Under the pieces are notes generated by a model that was given only the letters and a program-made list of their open reading frames with translations, ran no database searches and was not told where the DNA came from. The position numbers and the translations under genes were made by a program. Shown piece after piece: positions 17,759 through 25,292 of a stretch of 64,000 nucleotides of DNA. Source of the DNA: JAJCYX01 sp965243825 (lineage in GTDB: Bacteria > Chloroflexota > Dehalococcoidia > Lucifugimonadales > Lucifugimonadaceae); assembly GCA_965243825.1 (NCBI GenBank), contig CBDEVT010000001.1, forward strand, positions 620,001 to 684,000, in the 5' to 3' direction. The stretch's first letter is position 1; every line of letters starts with the position of its first letter.

Positions 17759-18409
17759 ATGAAAAATGCATTGATGGTTGTTGGAGGATGGGAAGGCCAC
17801 ACTCCCGAAAAGAGTGCCGATGTCTTCCAGCCCCTTCTTGAGGAAGCAGGATTCACCGTCAGGCGAGAAACAACTCTCGACGCTTACCTTGACACCGATC
17901 TGATGAAGTCACTCGATCTGATCGTGCCCATCTGGACACAGGACCAGATAACCAACGAGCAACTCGAAGGACTTCAGTCTGCGGTCCATTCCGGAACTGG
18001 AATGGCAGGCTGGCATGGCTGCATGGCAGATTCGTTCAGACACAGCCCTCCTTACCAGTTCATGGTTGGCGGACAGTGGGTGGCACATCCCGGCGGCATC
18101 ATCGACTACGAAGTGAACATCACCGATCACGAAGATCCGATCACTGAGGGTATGAGTGATTTCAAGATGCGCTCGGAGCAGTACTACATGCACATGGACC
18201 CTTCGAACGAGGTGCTGGCGACGACCACGTTCAGTGGTGAGTACGCCGGTGCCTACTGGATCAAAGATGTGACGATTCCCGTGTACTGGAAACGTATGTG
18301 GGGTGAAGGACGAATCTTCTACGGCTCTGTTGGACACCAGTTCTCGGATTTCGACGTTCCGGAAGCCCGTGAGATCATGCGTCGAGGAATGTTGTGGGCA
18401 GCGAAGTGA
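17759..18409 (+). CDS. ThuA-like domain protein
   Basis: A 216-residue protein of the ThuA-like class I glutamine-amidotransferase-like fold. The N-terminus MKNALMVVGGWEGHTPEKSADVF is typical, and GMAGWHGCMADSFRHSPPYQFMVGGQW is the family core. The C-terminal RIFYGSVGHQFSDFDVPEAREIMRRGMLWA is also characteristic. ThuA proteins act in disaccharide (trehalose and similar) oxidation pathways; the exact reaction is not established for most. The ATG at 17759 starts the recognisable family sequence. The open frame extends upstream to 17564 but overlaps the amidase gene out of frame. The gene overlaps the next one (Gfo/Idh/MocA) by 16 bp, a common pairing that suggests a shared sugar-oxidation pathway. 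Confidence 0.85.
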   Translation: MKNALMVVGGWEGHTPEKSADVFQPLLEEAGFTVRRETTLDAYLDTDLMKSLDLIVPIWTQDQITNEQLEGLQSAVHSGTGMAGWHGCMADSFRHSPPYQFMVGGQWVAHPGGIIDYEVNITDHEDPITEGMSDFKMRSEQYYMHMDPSNEVLATTTFSGEYAGAYWIKDVTIPVYWKRMWGEGRIFYGSVGHQFSDFDVPEAREIMRRGMLWAAK

Positions 18410-19518
18410 GTTCTTCCGACCCTTTGCGCATCGGCGTAGTCGGCTGCGGCAACATCAGCGGTATCTATTTCAAGAACCTGCCCGGTTTCGAGTCAGTCGA
18501 AGTGGTCGCCTGCGCGGACCTACGACCAGAACTCTCTACAGCAATCGCCGCAAACAATCCGTCTATCCGTGCGCTGACCACCGATGCCCTGCTGGATGAT
18601 TCCGAGATCGATATCGTCCTGAACCTGACTCAACCCGGCTTCCATTTCGACCTGATGAAGGCAGGCATCGAAGCAAAGAAGCATGTGTACACCGAAAAAC
18701 CGTTGAGTATTCGATTTGAAGACTCTCAACGGCTTCTCGCATTGGCAGAAGAGGCTGGCGTGCGAACCGGATGCGCGCCCGACACCTTTCTCGGCGCCGG
18801 AATCCAGACCTGTCGGGAGTTGATCGATTCAGGGACGATTGGCGTCCCGGTTGCCGCCACCGCGTTCTTCACCACACCGGGTCACGAACGCTGGCATCCC
18901 GCACCAGAGTTCTACTACAAGGCAGGCGGTGGCCCGATGCTCGACATGGGCCCCTACTACCTCACCGCCCTGGTGAACCTTCTCGGTCCTGCTACGTCGG
19001 TCTCGGGCAGCGCGCGAATCACGTATCCGCAGAGAACGATTACCAGCGAGCCGCTGAATGGCACCGTAATCGAAGTCGAAGTGCCGACCCACGTCACGGG
19101 CACTGTCGACTTCGAAAGCGGTGCGGTTGCTACTGTGATGACGAGTTTCGACGTCTGGGGAGCGGAACTGCCTCGAATCGAGATCTACGGCTCAGAGGGT
19201 TCACTGTCTGTTCCTGATCCCAACACGTTTGGCGGGCCGGTACGACTACTCAGGAGCGATTCCGGTGAATGGGAAGATGTGCCTGTAACTCGGCCGTTTT
19301 CAGAGAACTCGAGGGGACTCGGAGTCGCGGACATGGCGACCGGGATCGCACTGGGAGAGGCACATAGAGCGAGCGGAGAACTGGCGTCCCACGTACTCGA
19401 GATCATGGAGTCATTCCAGACCAGCTCAGACTCCGGCCAGAGAGTCACACTCAGCTCAACTTGCGAGCGGCCAGGTTCGCTCCCCAGCGACTACCTGCAG
19501 TTCGAGTTGCATAAGTAG
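18394..19518 (+). CDS. Gfo/Idh/MocA family NAD(P)-dependent oxidoreductase
   Basis: A 374-residue dehydrogenase. The N-terminal Rossmann fold has RIGVVGCGNISGIYFKNL and an acidic CADLRPE that should select the adenosine ribose. EKPLSI holds the conserved catalytic or cofactor-binding Lys. The C-terminal half is the alpha/beta domain that binds a sugar or polyol; GGPMLDMGPYYLTALVNLLG is the usual motif there. Such enzymes oxidise or reduce sugars, inositols and sugar acids. The start is a GTG at 18394 inside the end of the ThuA gene, with GAGGAAT just upstream, so the two are translationally coupled. After the stop there is an 800-bp region without a recognised protein gene. Confidence 0.9.
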   Translation: MGSEVSSSDPLRIGVVGCGNISGIYFKNLPGFESVEVVACADLRPELSTAIAANNPSIRALTTDALLDDSEIDIVLNLTQPGFHFDLMKAGIEAKKHVYTEKPLSIRFEDSQRLLALAEEAGVRTGCAPDTFLGAGIQTCRELIDSGTIGVPVAATAFFTTPGHERWHPAPEFYYKAGGGPMLDMGPYYLTALVNLLGPATSVSGSARITYPQRTITSEPLNGTVIEVEVPTHVTGTVDFESGAVATVMTSFDVWGAELPRIEIYGSEGSLSVPDPNTFGGPVRLLRSDSGEWEDVPVTRPFSENSRGLGVADMATGIALGEAHRASGELASHVLEIMESFQTSSDSGQRVTLSSTCERPGSLPSDYLQFELHK

Positions 19519-19589
19519 CGAAAAACGTCGAACAGTCTCACACCGCTCTCATGAAGATTTCGCCTTCAAGTGTCTCATTTGAGCTAACT

Positions 19590-19940
19590 TATAGATGAGG
19601 GACGGAAAGGGCTCCGAATAGGAGCCAGAGTCACGAAAGGAGGGTCTCCTTGGCAAAGATGCGAAAGCGTTTCCAGGGTTGGATCATTCACGTGGCTTAT
19701 CCAGGTCCTGCTTGATCAGCCACCGAGTGAGTTGATCCTGCGGGACAGAATAGCTGCGCCGGGCGTACGCCCTGAAATTGAGCGCTTTAGTGCCGAGAGC
19801 CGTCTGGCGGGATGGCTGGCACTGGCAGCTTGAGCCTTAGCGGCTCATCAGTACGCCCACTGCGGAGCGTCCGGGAGTTTCACGCACCTGGACAGGTTCG
19901 AAGGCGAGCGGACACGCCCTGGTCCGGTCGCCTTCTTGTT
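19590..19940 (+). ncRNA. Candidate structured non-coding RNA or long structured leader
   Basis: About 340 bases carry seven hairpins in a row. They are GGCTCC/GGAGCC (19610-19626), AAGGAG/CTCCTT (19637-19651), a long arm 19681-19738 (GGATCA, TCAC and GTGGCT with their complements), the palindrome GGGCGTACGCCC (19761-19772), AGTGCC+AGCC/GGCT+GGCACT (19789-19823), GAGCC/GGCTC (19832-19846), and a terminator-like stem of 13 pairs with one mismatch, GAAGGCGA-CGGAC with its complement (19900-19935), followed by TTGTT. A -10-like TATAGA lies at 19590-19595. The hallmarks of tmRNA, RNase P RNA and SRP RNA are not seen. The second hairpin could mask the AGGAGG site of a 21-codon ORF starting at TTG 19650, so a leader-peptide device is an alternative. 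Confidence 0.45.
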
Positions 19941-20325
19941 CGCCTGTTCACGATTTTCTGCATCACAGATCTGCGCCCTTCGTTACGGTTCTCTTACGGG
20001 CACACAGCACTCTGCTAGGTGTGAGCCACTATCCGTCTTCGGCAATTGCGCGGCGCACTGTGACTAAAGACCCATTGTGCAATCGGTCACAAAGTGGTTA
20101 AGGTTCTAAGGACGGCGCAGAATCTGACGAATTTCGTTATGTTATCAAGCGATAACATCCTGTTACAGACATTTAACAGATATTGTTATTGCGCTGCATG
20201 ACGAAAAGCGTAGAATAGTAGAGACGAGTTGAATAGCACGGCCATGTGAGCCGAGCGCCGGCTACGTCATTAGCGCGTATATGACTACGCATTCCGGCAA
20301 TCTGCATGCCGGGGGAGCAAGAGAA
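19941..20325. promoter_or_regulatory. Regulatory region with alternating TGTTA/TAACA array upstream of small gene
   Basis: No ORF is supported in this stretch. It contains a perfect palindrome ATGTTATC-AAGC-GATAACAT (20139-20158), a second inverted pair CTGTTA (20160-20165) and TAACAG (20174-20179), and a further TGTTA at 20184-20188. The five TGTTA/TAACA motifs alternate in orientation every 8-13 bp, as expected for an operator bound by several dimers. A -10-like TAGAAT lies at 20211-20216 downstream of the array. The rest of the region shows nothing recognisable. Confidence 0.5.
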
Positions 20326-20538
20326 GTGACAAAGGTCATCCGCAACGTCTTTTCGCGGATCGGTCACGTTCTTGAGACCAACCTGGTTGACCCGAAGGAG
20401 CAGTATCAGGCTGTTCTTCTGGGCGACTCAGTGGCCCGCCACGCACACGACGGCGACTACGCCAGCCGTGGCAAGGTAAGGACCCCTCACCTGGTTGGTG
20501 AAGAGCGTCCGGTCAGTGACCTGAAGAGAGCTGCATAA
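20326..20538 (+). CDS. Small orphan protein (about 70 residues)
   Basis: A 70-residue ORF starting at GTG 20326, with a GGGGGAG site about 8 bp upstream; an ATG at 20281 has no ribosome-binding site. The first half (VTKVIRNVFSRIGHVLETNL) looks like an amphipathic helix, the middle is LVDPKEQYQAVLLGDSVARH, and the tail is basic and polar. No known family or motif is recognised, and there is no signal peptide, membrane segment or Cys. That the gene is real is supported by the ribosome-binding site, the operator-like array upstream, and a terminator 28 bp after the stop. It appears to be a single-gene, regulated transcript. Confidence 0.55.
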   Translation: MTKVIRNVFSRIGHVLETNLVDPKEQYQAVLLGDSVARHAHDGDYASRGKVRTPHLVGEERPVSDLKRAA

Positions 20539-20565
20539 GCTACTCAACAGAGTTAGACCAACGAG

Positions 20566-20595
20566 CGCCCGCAGGTCTCAAGCCTGCGGGCGTTT
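20566..20595 (+). terminator. Rho-independent terminator
   Basis: A perfect 10-bp stem CGCCCGCAGG (20566-20575) and CCTGCGGGCG (20583-20592) with a 7-base loop, followed by TTTCG. It closes the transcript of the 70-residue orphan gene. The minus-strand flank is not T-rich, so it probably works in the plus direction only. Confidence 0.75.
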
Positions 20596-20640
20596 CGCGT
20601 TCTGCGTTATCTAAATTGGTGTTTTGTGCGGCCGGTGTTG

Positions 20641-21459
20641 CTACCGCTCTGCGCCTGGGGAAGCTTCCGTTAGCCGGCCCGATTCAATCAGTCGTTTTTG
20701 CACGACCGGTGCAACTATCAGCACCATGATGTCAGCGGCCCAGTGCGTTGCCATCGCGACCGCCAATCCGTACTCGACGAACATCCACCCCGCGACGACC
20801 CCGACAACCCCGTTCAAGATCAGCGTTCGGATCACCACGACGCGCGTTAGCGGTGCGAGCAGGATGGTCGCGGGCAGGTGCAGCAGCCCGAACACCAGGG
20901 CTGATAGCAGGACGGCGATCCAGATAGCAGGACCTGAAGCGTGTTCTTCCGAGTTCGACCAGATGAACGATAACGCCCAGGCGAAGAGTGACAGGAAGAA
21001 CAAACGGGTCAGCACCTCTTCTGTGACCCCTCCGTAAAGTGTCGCTGCAAGGCGCTTCCACGTGGGCACCTCGAGACCCTGCTTCAACCCGGCTGGCAGG
21101 TGGTTCCAGAAGACCAACCATTCGAGGCCCAGGACGATGATCCCTGATACGAGACCAAGCAACAGTCCAATCCTGATTTGGCCAGGCGCGTTACCAGGAA
21201 AAGGCAGATCAGAGGTCAATGCCCGAAACACTGGCAGTTCGAAACCTGCCCAGTGAGCAAAGACCAACCCACCACCTGCCGCGCCAATGGCCAGTATGCC
21301 GCCCTGCATGGCGGACGCCACGGCAGCGCGCTCTGGCGGAACGGTGATATCGGTCAGCTTCAGACGAATGAAGTGCGCCGACATCGGAATGACTCCGACC
21401 GCGCCAATTAAGCTGACCCCTGATAGCAACAGGAACAGATCGAGTTCGAAACCGTTCAT
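20641..21459 (-). CDS. CPBP family intramembrane metalloprotease
   Basis: A 272-residue polytopic membrane protein with about seven hydrophobic segments. It carries the three CPBP (Abi/CAAX protease and bacteriocin-processing) motifs: Glu147-Glu148-x-x-x-Arg152 in TEEVLTRLF, FGLLH with His194, and His239 in MATHWAAD. These enzymes cut substrates within the membrane; in bacteria they act in bacteriocin immunity, signalling or lipoprotein handling. The substrate here is unknown. It is the last gene of a five-gene minus-strand run starting at 24621, only 16 bp after the enolase-superfamily gene. Confidence 0.85.
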   Translation of the reverse strand: MNGFELDLFLLLSGVSLIGAVGVIPMSAHFIRLKLTDITVPPERAAVASAMQGGILAIGAAGGGLVFAHWAGFELPVFRALTSDLPFPGNAPGQIRIGLLLGLVSGIIVLGLEWLVFWNHLPAGLKQGLEVPTWKRLAATLYGGVTEEVLTRLFFLSLFAWALSFIWSNSEEHASGPAIWIAVLLSALVFGLLHLPATILLAPLTRVVVIRTLILNGVVGVVAGWMFVEYGLAVAMATHWAADIMVLIVAPVVQKRLIESGRLTEASPGAER

Positions 21460-21475
21460 TACCTGCGAAGCCCGC

Positions 21476-22636
21476 TCAGTGCCATTTCCGCTCGTCTTCT
21501 ACGGTGCGGATTCCGCGCGGCGGGTACTGCTTGTACTCGTATTTCGCCAGTTTCGATTCGTCTATCTCGATACCGAGACCGGGCGTTTTAGGAAGTTCGA
21601 GGTAGCCGTCCTGTGGCTCGTTGTAGCCGATCGTAAGGTCACGGGAGACCTCTTCGGCGTGCACCATGTATTCGTAAATCAGGAAGTTCGGCATGACAGC
21701 AGAGGCGTGCACTGCGGCAGCGGCGCCGATGCCTGTGCTGTTCCATCCGTGCGGTGACACACCGATGTAGTACGGCTGAGCCATCGCCGCTATCTGGGTG
21801 AGCTCAAGAATGCCGCCCGTGTTGCAGATGTCTGGGTTGATGATGTCGGCGGCGCGCAGGTCGAAGACTTCACGGAAATCGTTACGCGTGTAGAGCGCTT
21901 CTCCTGTCACGACCGGGATAGTCGTGTTGTCCTTCACCTCTCGTATGGCCGGGATGTTGTCTGGCGGACAGGGCTCCTCGAACCAGTACGGCCTGAACGG
22001 TTCCATCAACTTGGCCACGCGAATGGCGTTCATCGGCGCAAGCCTGCGGTGTACCTCGATAAGCAGCTCAACCTTCGGGCCAACTGCTTCACGGACCGCT
22101 CCGACGATACCCGCAGCCTCTTCGAGTTCGTCGTAGTCCGGGTACTCTCGCCACGGACCGGGGAACGGATCGAATTTGAGCGCCCCAAAGCCCTTTTTCA
22201 CCGTAGCGACGGCCTTGTCTGCATAGTCTTCTGCGTTCTTTGCACCACCGCTCCAGCTATTTGCATAGAGCCTGATCGCCGGTCGCACGGGTCCGCCGAG
22301 CAGGTTGTATATGGGCTGATCGAGCGCCTTGCCGACGATGTCCCACATGGCGATCTCGATGCCGGACATTGCACAGTGCAGGTCCATCGCGGACCGCTTG
22401 GTTGCGAAGTCCTCGTGAATCACGTGCATGAAGTGCCGTATGTGAAACGGATCACGGCCTTCGAGGTAGCGCGATACCTGGTCGATGTGCGTCTCAACCT
22501 GCGTGTCACGGTCAGCCTGGGAATAGGCCTCGCCCCAGCCAGTGATTCCGGCATCGGTCTCCAGCTTCACGAAGATGAAGTTCTTCATTCCCGGGCCGGG
22601 ATGAACCTTGTGCGTCGTTACGTTGGTGATCTTCAT
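21476..22636 (-). CDS. Enolase-superfamily (mandelate racemase/MLE) sugar-acid dehydratase-like enzyme
   Basis: A 386-residue enzyme with an N-terminal capping domain and a C-terminal TIM barrel. Metal ligands can be read as Glu194 (LLIEVH), Glu220 (WFEEP) and Glu246 (TGEALY). His196 in the EVH motif and His296 in VSPHGWN are in the places of the acid/base residues of galactonate dehydratase-like enzymes. The first ligand is Glu, whereas Asp is usual in that group. The barrel strand 2 motif KxK is absent and FDPFPG is found instead, which fits the dehydratase subgroup. It probably removes water from a sugar acid to make a 2-keto-3-deoxy acid. It sits in an operon with a 2-keto acid hydratase-like gene (23827-24621). 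Confidence 0.85.
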   Translation of the reverse strand: MKITNVTTHKVHPGPGMKNFIFVKLETDAGITGWGEAYSQADRDTQVETHIDQVSRYLEGRDPFHIRHFMHVIHEDFATKRSAMDLHCAMSGIEIAMWDIVGKALDQPIYNLLGGPVRPAIRLYANSWSGGAKNAEDYADKAVATVKKGFGALKFDPFPGPWREYPDYDELEEAAGIVGAVREAVGPKVELLIEVHRRLAPMNAIRVAKLMEPFRPYWFEEPCPPDNIPAIREVKDNTTIPVVTGEALYTRNDFREVFDLRAADIINPDICNTGGILELTQIAAMAQPYYIGVSPHGWNSTGIGAAAAVHASAVMPNFLIYEYMVHAEEVSRDLTIGYNEPQDGYLELPKTPGLGIEIDESKLAKYEYKQYPPRGIRTVEDERKWH

Positions 22637-22697
22637 GGCGGTGGCTTCCGAGATTGCAAGTGGGTCCGAGAGTTGGGCCGGATTCTACATCGACGAC

Positions 22698-23270
22698 CTA
22701 CCCGCTCAACCCGTGCAACTCGTAGAACCGGTCGAGGTCTCGCTGTTCGCCTATGCGTATTACCGGCACGCCTTTGGGGACCATGGGCAGAAAACGATCG
22801 CCGCGGGTAACAATCCGTTTTCTGTTCCTGATGTAGTACCACCAGAGCGAATCACGGCTGAACACTCGACGCCATGACTCGGTGTTCTCACCGCAGATCT
22901 TCCGCTTGTCCCGGGCACGGGCGAACGACCTGACCAGGATCCGCCAGAAGATCACACGCCAGGCGAGGTCGATCCAGATCACGGTGTCAGCATGCTTGAG
23001 AACAAGGTCTTCAAGGTCGCTCGTGTAGTTGCCGTCGACTATCCAGCTATCACCGGCGGCCTCTATCGCTTTGAGAGCTTCAACTCGGAATTCTGGGATC
23101 GGCCGAGATACCCAGTCTGGGAGATGACTCAGCGCATCGAGCTCGACGAATGGAACGTTCAGCGTGTTCGCAAGCGCCTTTGAAAGTGTGGTTTTTCCGC
23201 CACCGCCCCGAACATTGATGCGTCGTCCGAGCGGACTATCCAGCGGGGCAAAGTTGAAGTTAGCGGACAT
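22698..23270 (-). CDS. P-loop kinase-like protein (adenylate-kinase/topology-modulation type)
   Basis: A P-loop NTPase of about 190 residues. Strand 1 and the P-loop read RRINVRGGGGKTTLSKALA. VELDALSHLPDW and SWIVDGNYTSDLEDL follow, both typical of the FlaR/topology-modulation group of small nucleotide-kinase-like proteins. DTVIWIDLAWRVIFWRILVRSF is the next core strand and helix, and the C-terminus is basic. It would bind ATP and may phosphorylate a nucleotide or small molecule; the target is unknown. Two ATGs (23282 and 23270) lie four codons apart; 23270 is used here. It lies in the middle of the five-gene operon. Confidence 0.75.
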   Translation of the reverse strand: MSANFNFAPLDSPLGRRINVRGGGGKTTLSKALANTLNVPFVELDALSHLPDWVSRPIPEFRVEALKAIEAAGDSWIVDGNYTSDLEDLVLKHADTVIWIDLAWRVIFWRILVRSFARARDKRKICGENTESWRRVFSRDSLWWYYIRNRKRIVTRGDRFLPMVPKGVPVIRIGEQRDLDRFYELHGLSG

Positions 23271-23303
23271 CGACCAATCCAAGCGTGCTTGCCGAGTAGA
23301 TTC

Positions 23304-23801
23304 CTATTCGAACTGCCAGCGAGTTGCTGTGTTCGGAAAGTCTGTCTCAAGCCAGGCCAGGACGACTCTTGCGTTCAAAGCGAACACAGGCGCTTCGTCA
23401 CCACCGGACTCGGGATTCAGATCGTACTTGTCATCGTATGCGGAGTTGAATCGTTCAAGAGTTTCTGCGTCAGTCACGCGTTCGAGTTCACCGTCAAGGA
23501 TTACGACGTCATCACCGCTCTCAAGGTGAATCGAGCAGGCAGGATTACGCAGCGCGTTACGAGCCTTGGCAGACTTCGCATCGGTAGCGAACATCACCTG
23601 CCCGTCGAGGAACAGCCCCCACACCGGCGCAACGTGTGGCCTTCCGCTTTTTCGCACCGTTGCGATCCAGTAGTTGCGTGATGAGCTAAGTCTTTCCGTT
23701 ACCCACTCCCACGTGATCGGTTCGAACTTCTCAGCTGCAGCGAGACCGTAGCCTTCCGGCATGATTGGCCTGCCCGGCGCAGGTGGATTCGAAGTAGACA
23801 T
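23304..23801 (-). CDS. PPOX-class flavin/F420-dependent oxidoreductase
   Basis: A 165-residue split-barrel protein of the pyridoxamine-phosphate-oxidase-like class. WIATVRKSGRPHVAPVWGLFLDGQVMFAT is the typical beta-strand core, and SAKARNALRNPACSIHLESGDDVVILDGELERV completes the cofactor-binding face. Many relatives in actinobacteria and Chloroflexota use F420 and others use FMN; the sequence alone does not decide. It would reduce or oxidise a small molecule in the cytoplasm. The start ATG has GAGG about 8 bp upstream. It lies 25 bp after the FAH-type gene and 33 bp before the P-loop gene. Confidence 0.85.
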   Translation of the reverse strand: MSTSNPPAPGRPIMPEGYGLAAAEKFEPITWEWVTERLSSSRNYWIATVRKSGRPHVAPVWGLFLDGQVMFATDAKSAKARNALRNPACSIHLESGDDVVILDGELERVTDAETLERFNSAYDDKYDLNPESGGDEAPVFALNARVVLAWLETDFPNTATRWQFE

Positions 23802-23826
23802 AGGGTTGCCTCGCTTTATCGCGCCG

Positions 23827-24621
23827 TTACCCGAACCAGGCGCTCACTTTTCCGAGTTGATCTATCTCAACCTCAACGCGGTCCATCCTCTCCACCCACT
23901 TCGTCTGCACGACGCTGCCTAACATGACAATCTGCCCCTGCTTGAGCGAATCTCCGCGCTCGTTCAGTGAGTTGGCCAGCCACGCTAGCGCCTCGAACGG
24001 ATGTCCAAGGATGTCACCACTTACGCCACTGCCAACCACCTTATCGTTGATTCGCATCTCGCCTCCAAGCGCAGTCAGATTAAGCGACTTCCAGTTGCCG
24101 ACAGGATCGCCCAGCACCGCGCCTGCGCCGAAAAAATCATCGGCGATCAACGTAGGCGTATCGATCATTGTGTAGTCGTCCCAGCGATCATCCACGATCT
24201 CGATACCAGCAAACACCGCCTGTACCGAACCTGCGACAGAATCGCGGTCATGACCGCCGTCTTTTGGCGGGACATCTTCGCCCATGAACACGGCGACCTC
24301 AGCCTCAACTCCAGGGTGAAGATAGTCGTCGTGCTTCAGCATCGCTTCCTGGAAATGAACCTGCGGCTGATAGAGCGCACCAGCGCACGGGTTGTGAATG
24401 CCCAGGAACTCCTGCATCACCGGTGTGGTGCAACCGATCTTGTGGCCAACCACCCGACCGCGCCTGTTCAGCGCGGTCAGTCCGTGCAGCTCAGCCTGCA
24501 CACGGTAAGCGTCCGCTTCATCACCCGGCCGGAGCGCATCCTCGAACGCGGCCATCCTGCGCCCTTCTGCACGCGCACTGCCTATGTATTCGGCCGCAGC
24601 ACGAATATCCTGTGGCTGCAA
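23827..24621 (-). CDS. FAH-family 2-keto-4-pentenoate hydratase-like enzyme
   Basis: A 264-residue protein of the fumarylacetoacetate hydrolase superfamily, MhpD type. The motif GRVVGHKIGCTTPVMQEFLGI is close to hydratases and decarboxylases of meta-cleavage pathways. The metal-binding acidic residues can be read in GVEAEVAVF (two Glu) and in GIEIVDDR. The C-terminal GSVVQTKWVERMDRVEVEIDQLG is characteristic. It would add water to a 2-keto-4-enoate or cleave or decarboxylate a related keto acid. It is the first gene of a five-gene operon on the minus strand. Together with the enolase-superfamily gene it suggests a sugar-acid or aromatic-acid catabolic route. Confidence 0.88.
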   Translation of the reverse strand: MQPQDIRAAAEYIGSARAEGRRMAAFEDALRPGDEADAYRVQAELHGLTALNRRGRVVGHKIGCTTPVMQEFLGIHNPCAGALYQPQVHFQEAMLKHDDYLHPGVEAEVAVFMGEDVPPKDGGHDRDSVAGSVQAVFAGIEIVDDRWDDYTMIDTPTLIADDFFGAGAVLGDPVGNWKSLNLTALGGEMRINDKVVGSGVSGDILGHPFEALAWLANSLNERGDSLKQGQIVMLGSVVQTKWVERMDRVEVEIDQLGKVSAWFG

Positions 24622-24835
24622 CGGTCGCTACTCCTTCGTTATCTAATTCACCTGATGCAGAACGAAGAATTCTACTCTCTACACACGCATTGGGATGCCG
24701 AAATGTCGGTGCTGCCTCACGTGGAGAGCGTGCATATAATCGGAAACCTGCCGAGTGTGTTGCAACGCACCATTCTTGGCGTCCTCGTTCTCGAGTCATT
24801 ACCGCCAGATCTGTGCCCGAACCAGGAGCCATAAC

Positions 24836-25282
24836 TTGTCGATAAAGATCCCTCGCACCGTGATCGCCGAGATCATCACCCATGCACTCGAAGATGATCC
24901 AGACGAGTGCTGCGGATTTCTGGTCGGCAAGGGTGACGAGGTGACCGGATTACGCAGGGCGAAGAACATCGCCCGGGACAAGCGTCGCAGGTACTCGATG
25001 GACGAGATCGAGGTGATGCAGATCCAGGAAGAGGCCGACGCGAACCAGGACCAGTTGGTGGCGATCTATCACTCTCACACCTACATGCAGGCACATCCTT
25101 CCGAGACCGACGTGAACAATGCGACAGACACCGGTTGGACGGATCCGTACTACGTGTTGGTAAGCCTCGTTGAAAAGACACGACCGGTGGTACGCGCCTT
25201 CAACATCAATTCCGACAAGACCGTTGATGAGGTCATCATCACGACTGATGGTGAGGCGTACACGACAGCAAACGGGAAGTAG
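24836..25282 (+). CDS. JAMM/MPN+ metalloprotease (M67 family)
   Basis: A 148-residue Zn-dependent isopeptidase-like domain. It has the full JAMM set: Glu24 in DPDECCGFLVG, then His79-Ser-His81 in IYHSHT, and Ser89 and Asp92 in PSETDV, with the correct HxHx7SxxD spacing. Bacterial relatives cut ubiquitin-like carriers (ThiS/MoaD type) or activate cysteine biosynthesis carriers. The usual partners (ThiF/MoeB, ThiS-like, cysteine synthase) are not next to it. The start is a TTG at 24836, with GGAG 9 bp upstream. It is divergent from the FAH operon and converges with the CocE-type gene, with 10 bp between the stops. Confidence 0.85.
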   Translation: MSIKIPRTVIAEIITHALEDDPDECCGFLVGKGDEVTGLRRAKNIARDKRRRYSMDEIEVMQIQEEADANQDQLVAIYHSHTYMQAHPSETDVNNATDTGWTDPYYVLVSLVEKTRPVVRAFNINSDKTVDEVIITTDGEAYTTANGK

Positions 25283-25292
25283 TAAGCAGGTC

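Noticed and set aside
19590..19940. tmRNA, RNase P RNA or SRP RNA
   Set aside because: The tRNA-like ends and tag of tmRNA, the universal core segments of RNase P RNA, and the SRP loop motif were looked for and not found.
19812..20018. A 68-residue plus-strand ORF
   Set aside because: It crosses several hairpins of the RNA candidate, has no ribosome-binding site, and its Arg/Ser-rich sequence looks like non-coding translation.
20100..20200. Replication origin at the TGTTA array
   Set aside because: No DnaA boxes of the TTATNCACA type are present and no dnaA or dnaN gene is near, so an operator explains the repeats better.
22049..22810. A 253-residue plus-strand ORF
   Set aside because: It lies opposite the enolase-superfamily gene and shows no recognisable domain.
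24001..24834. A 277-residue plus-strand ORF
   Set aside because: It lies opposite the FAH-type gene, whose motifs are clear; its sequence shows no domain.
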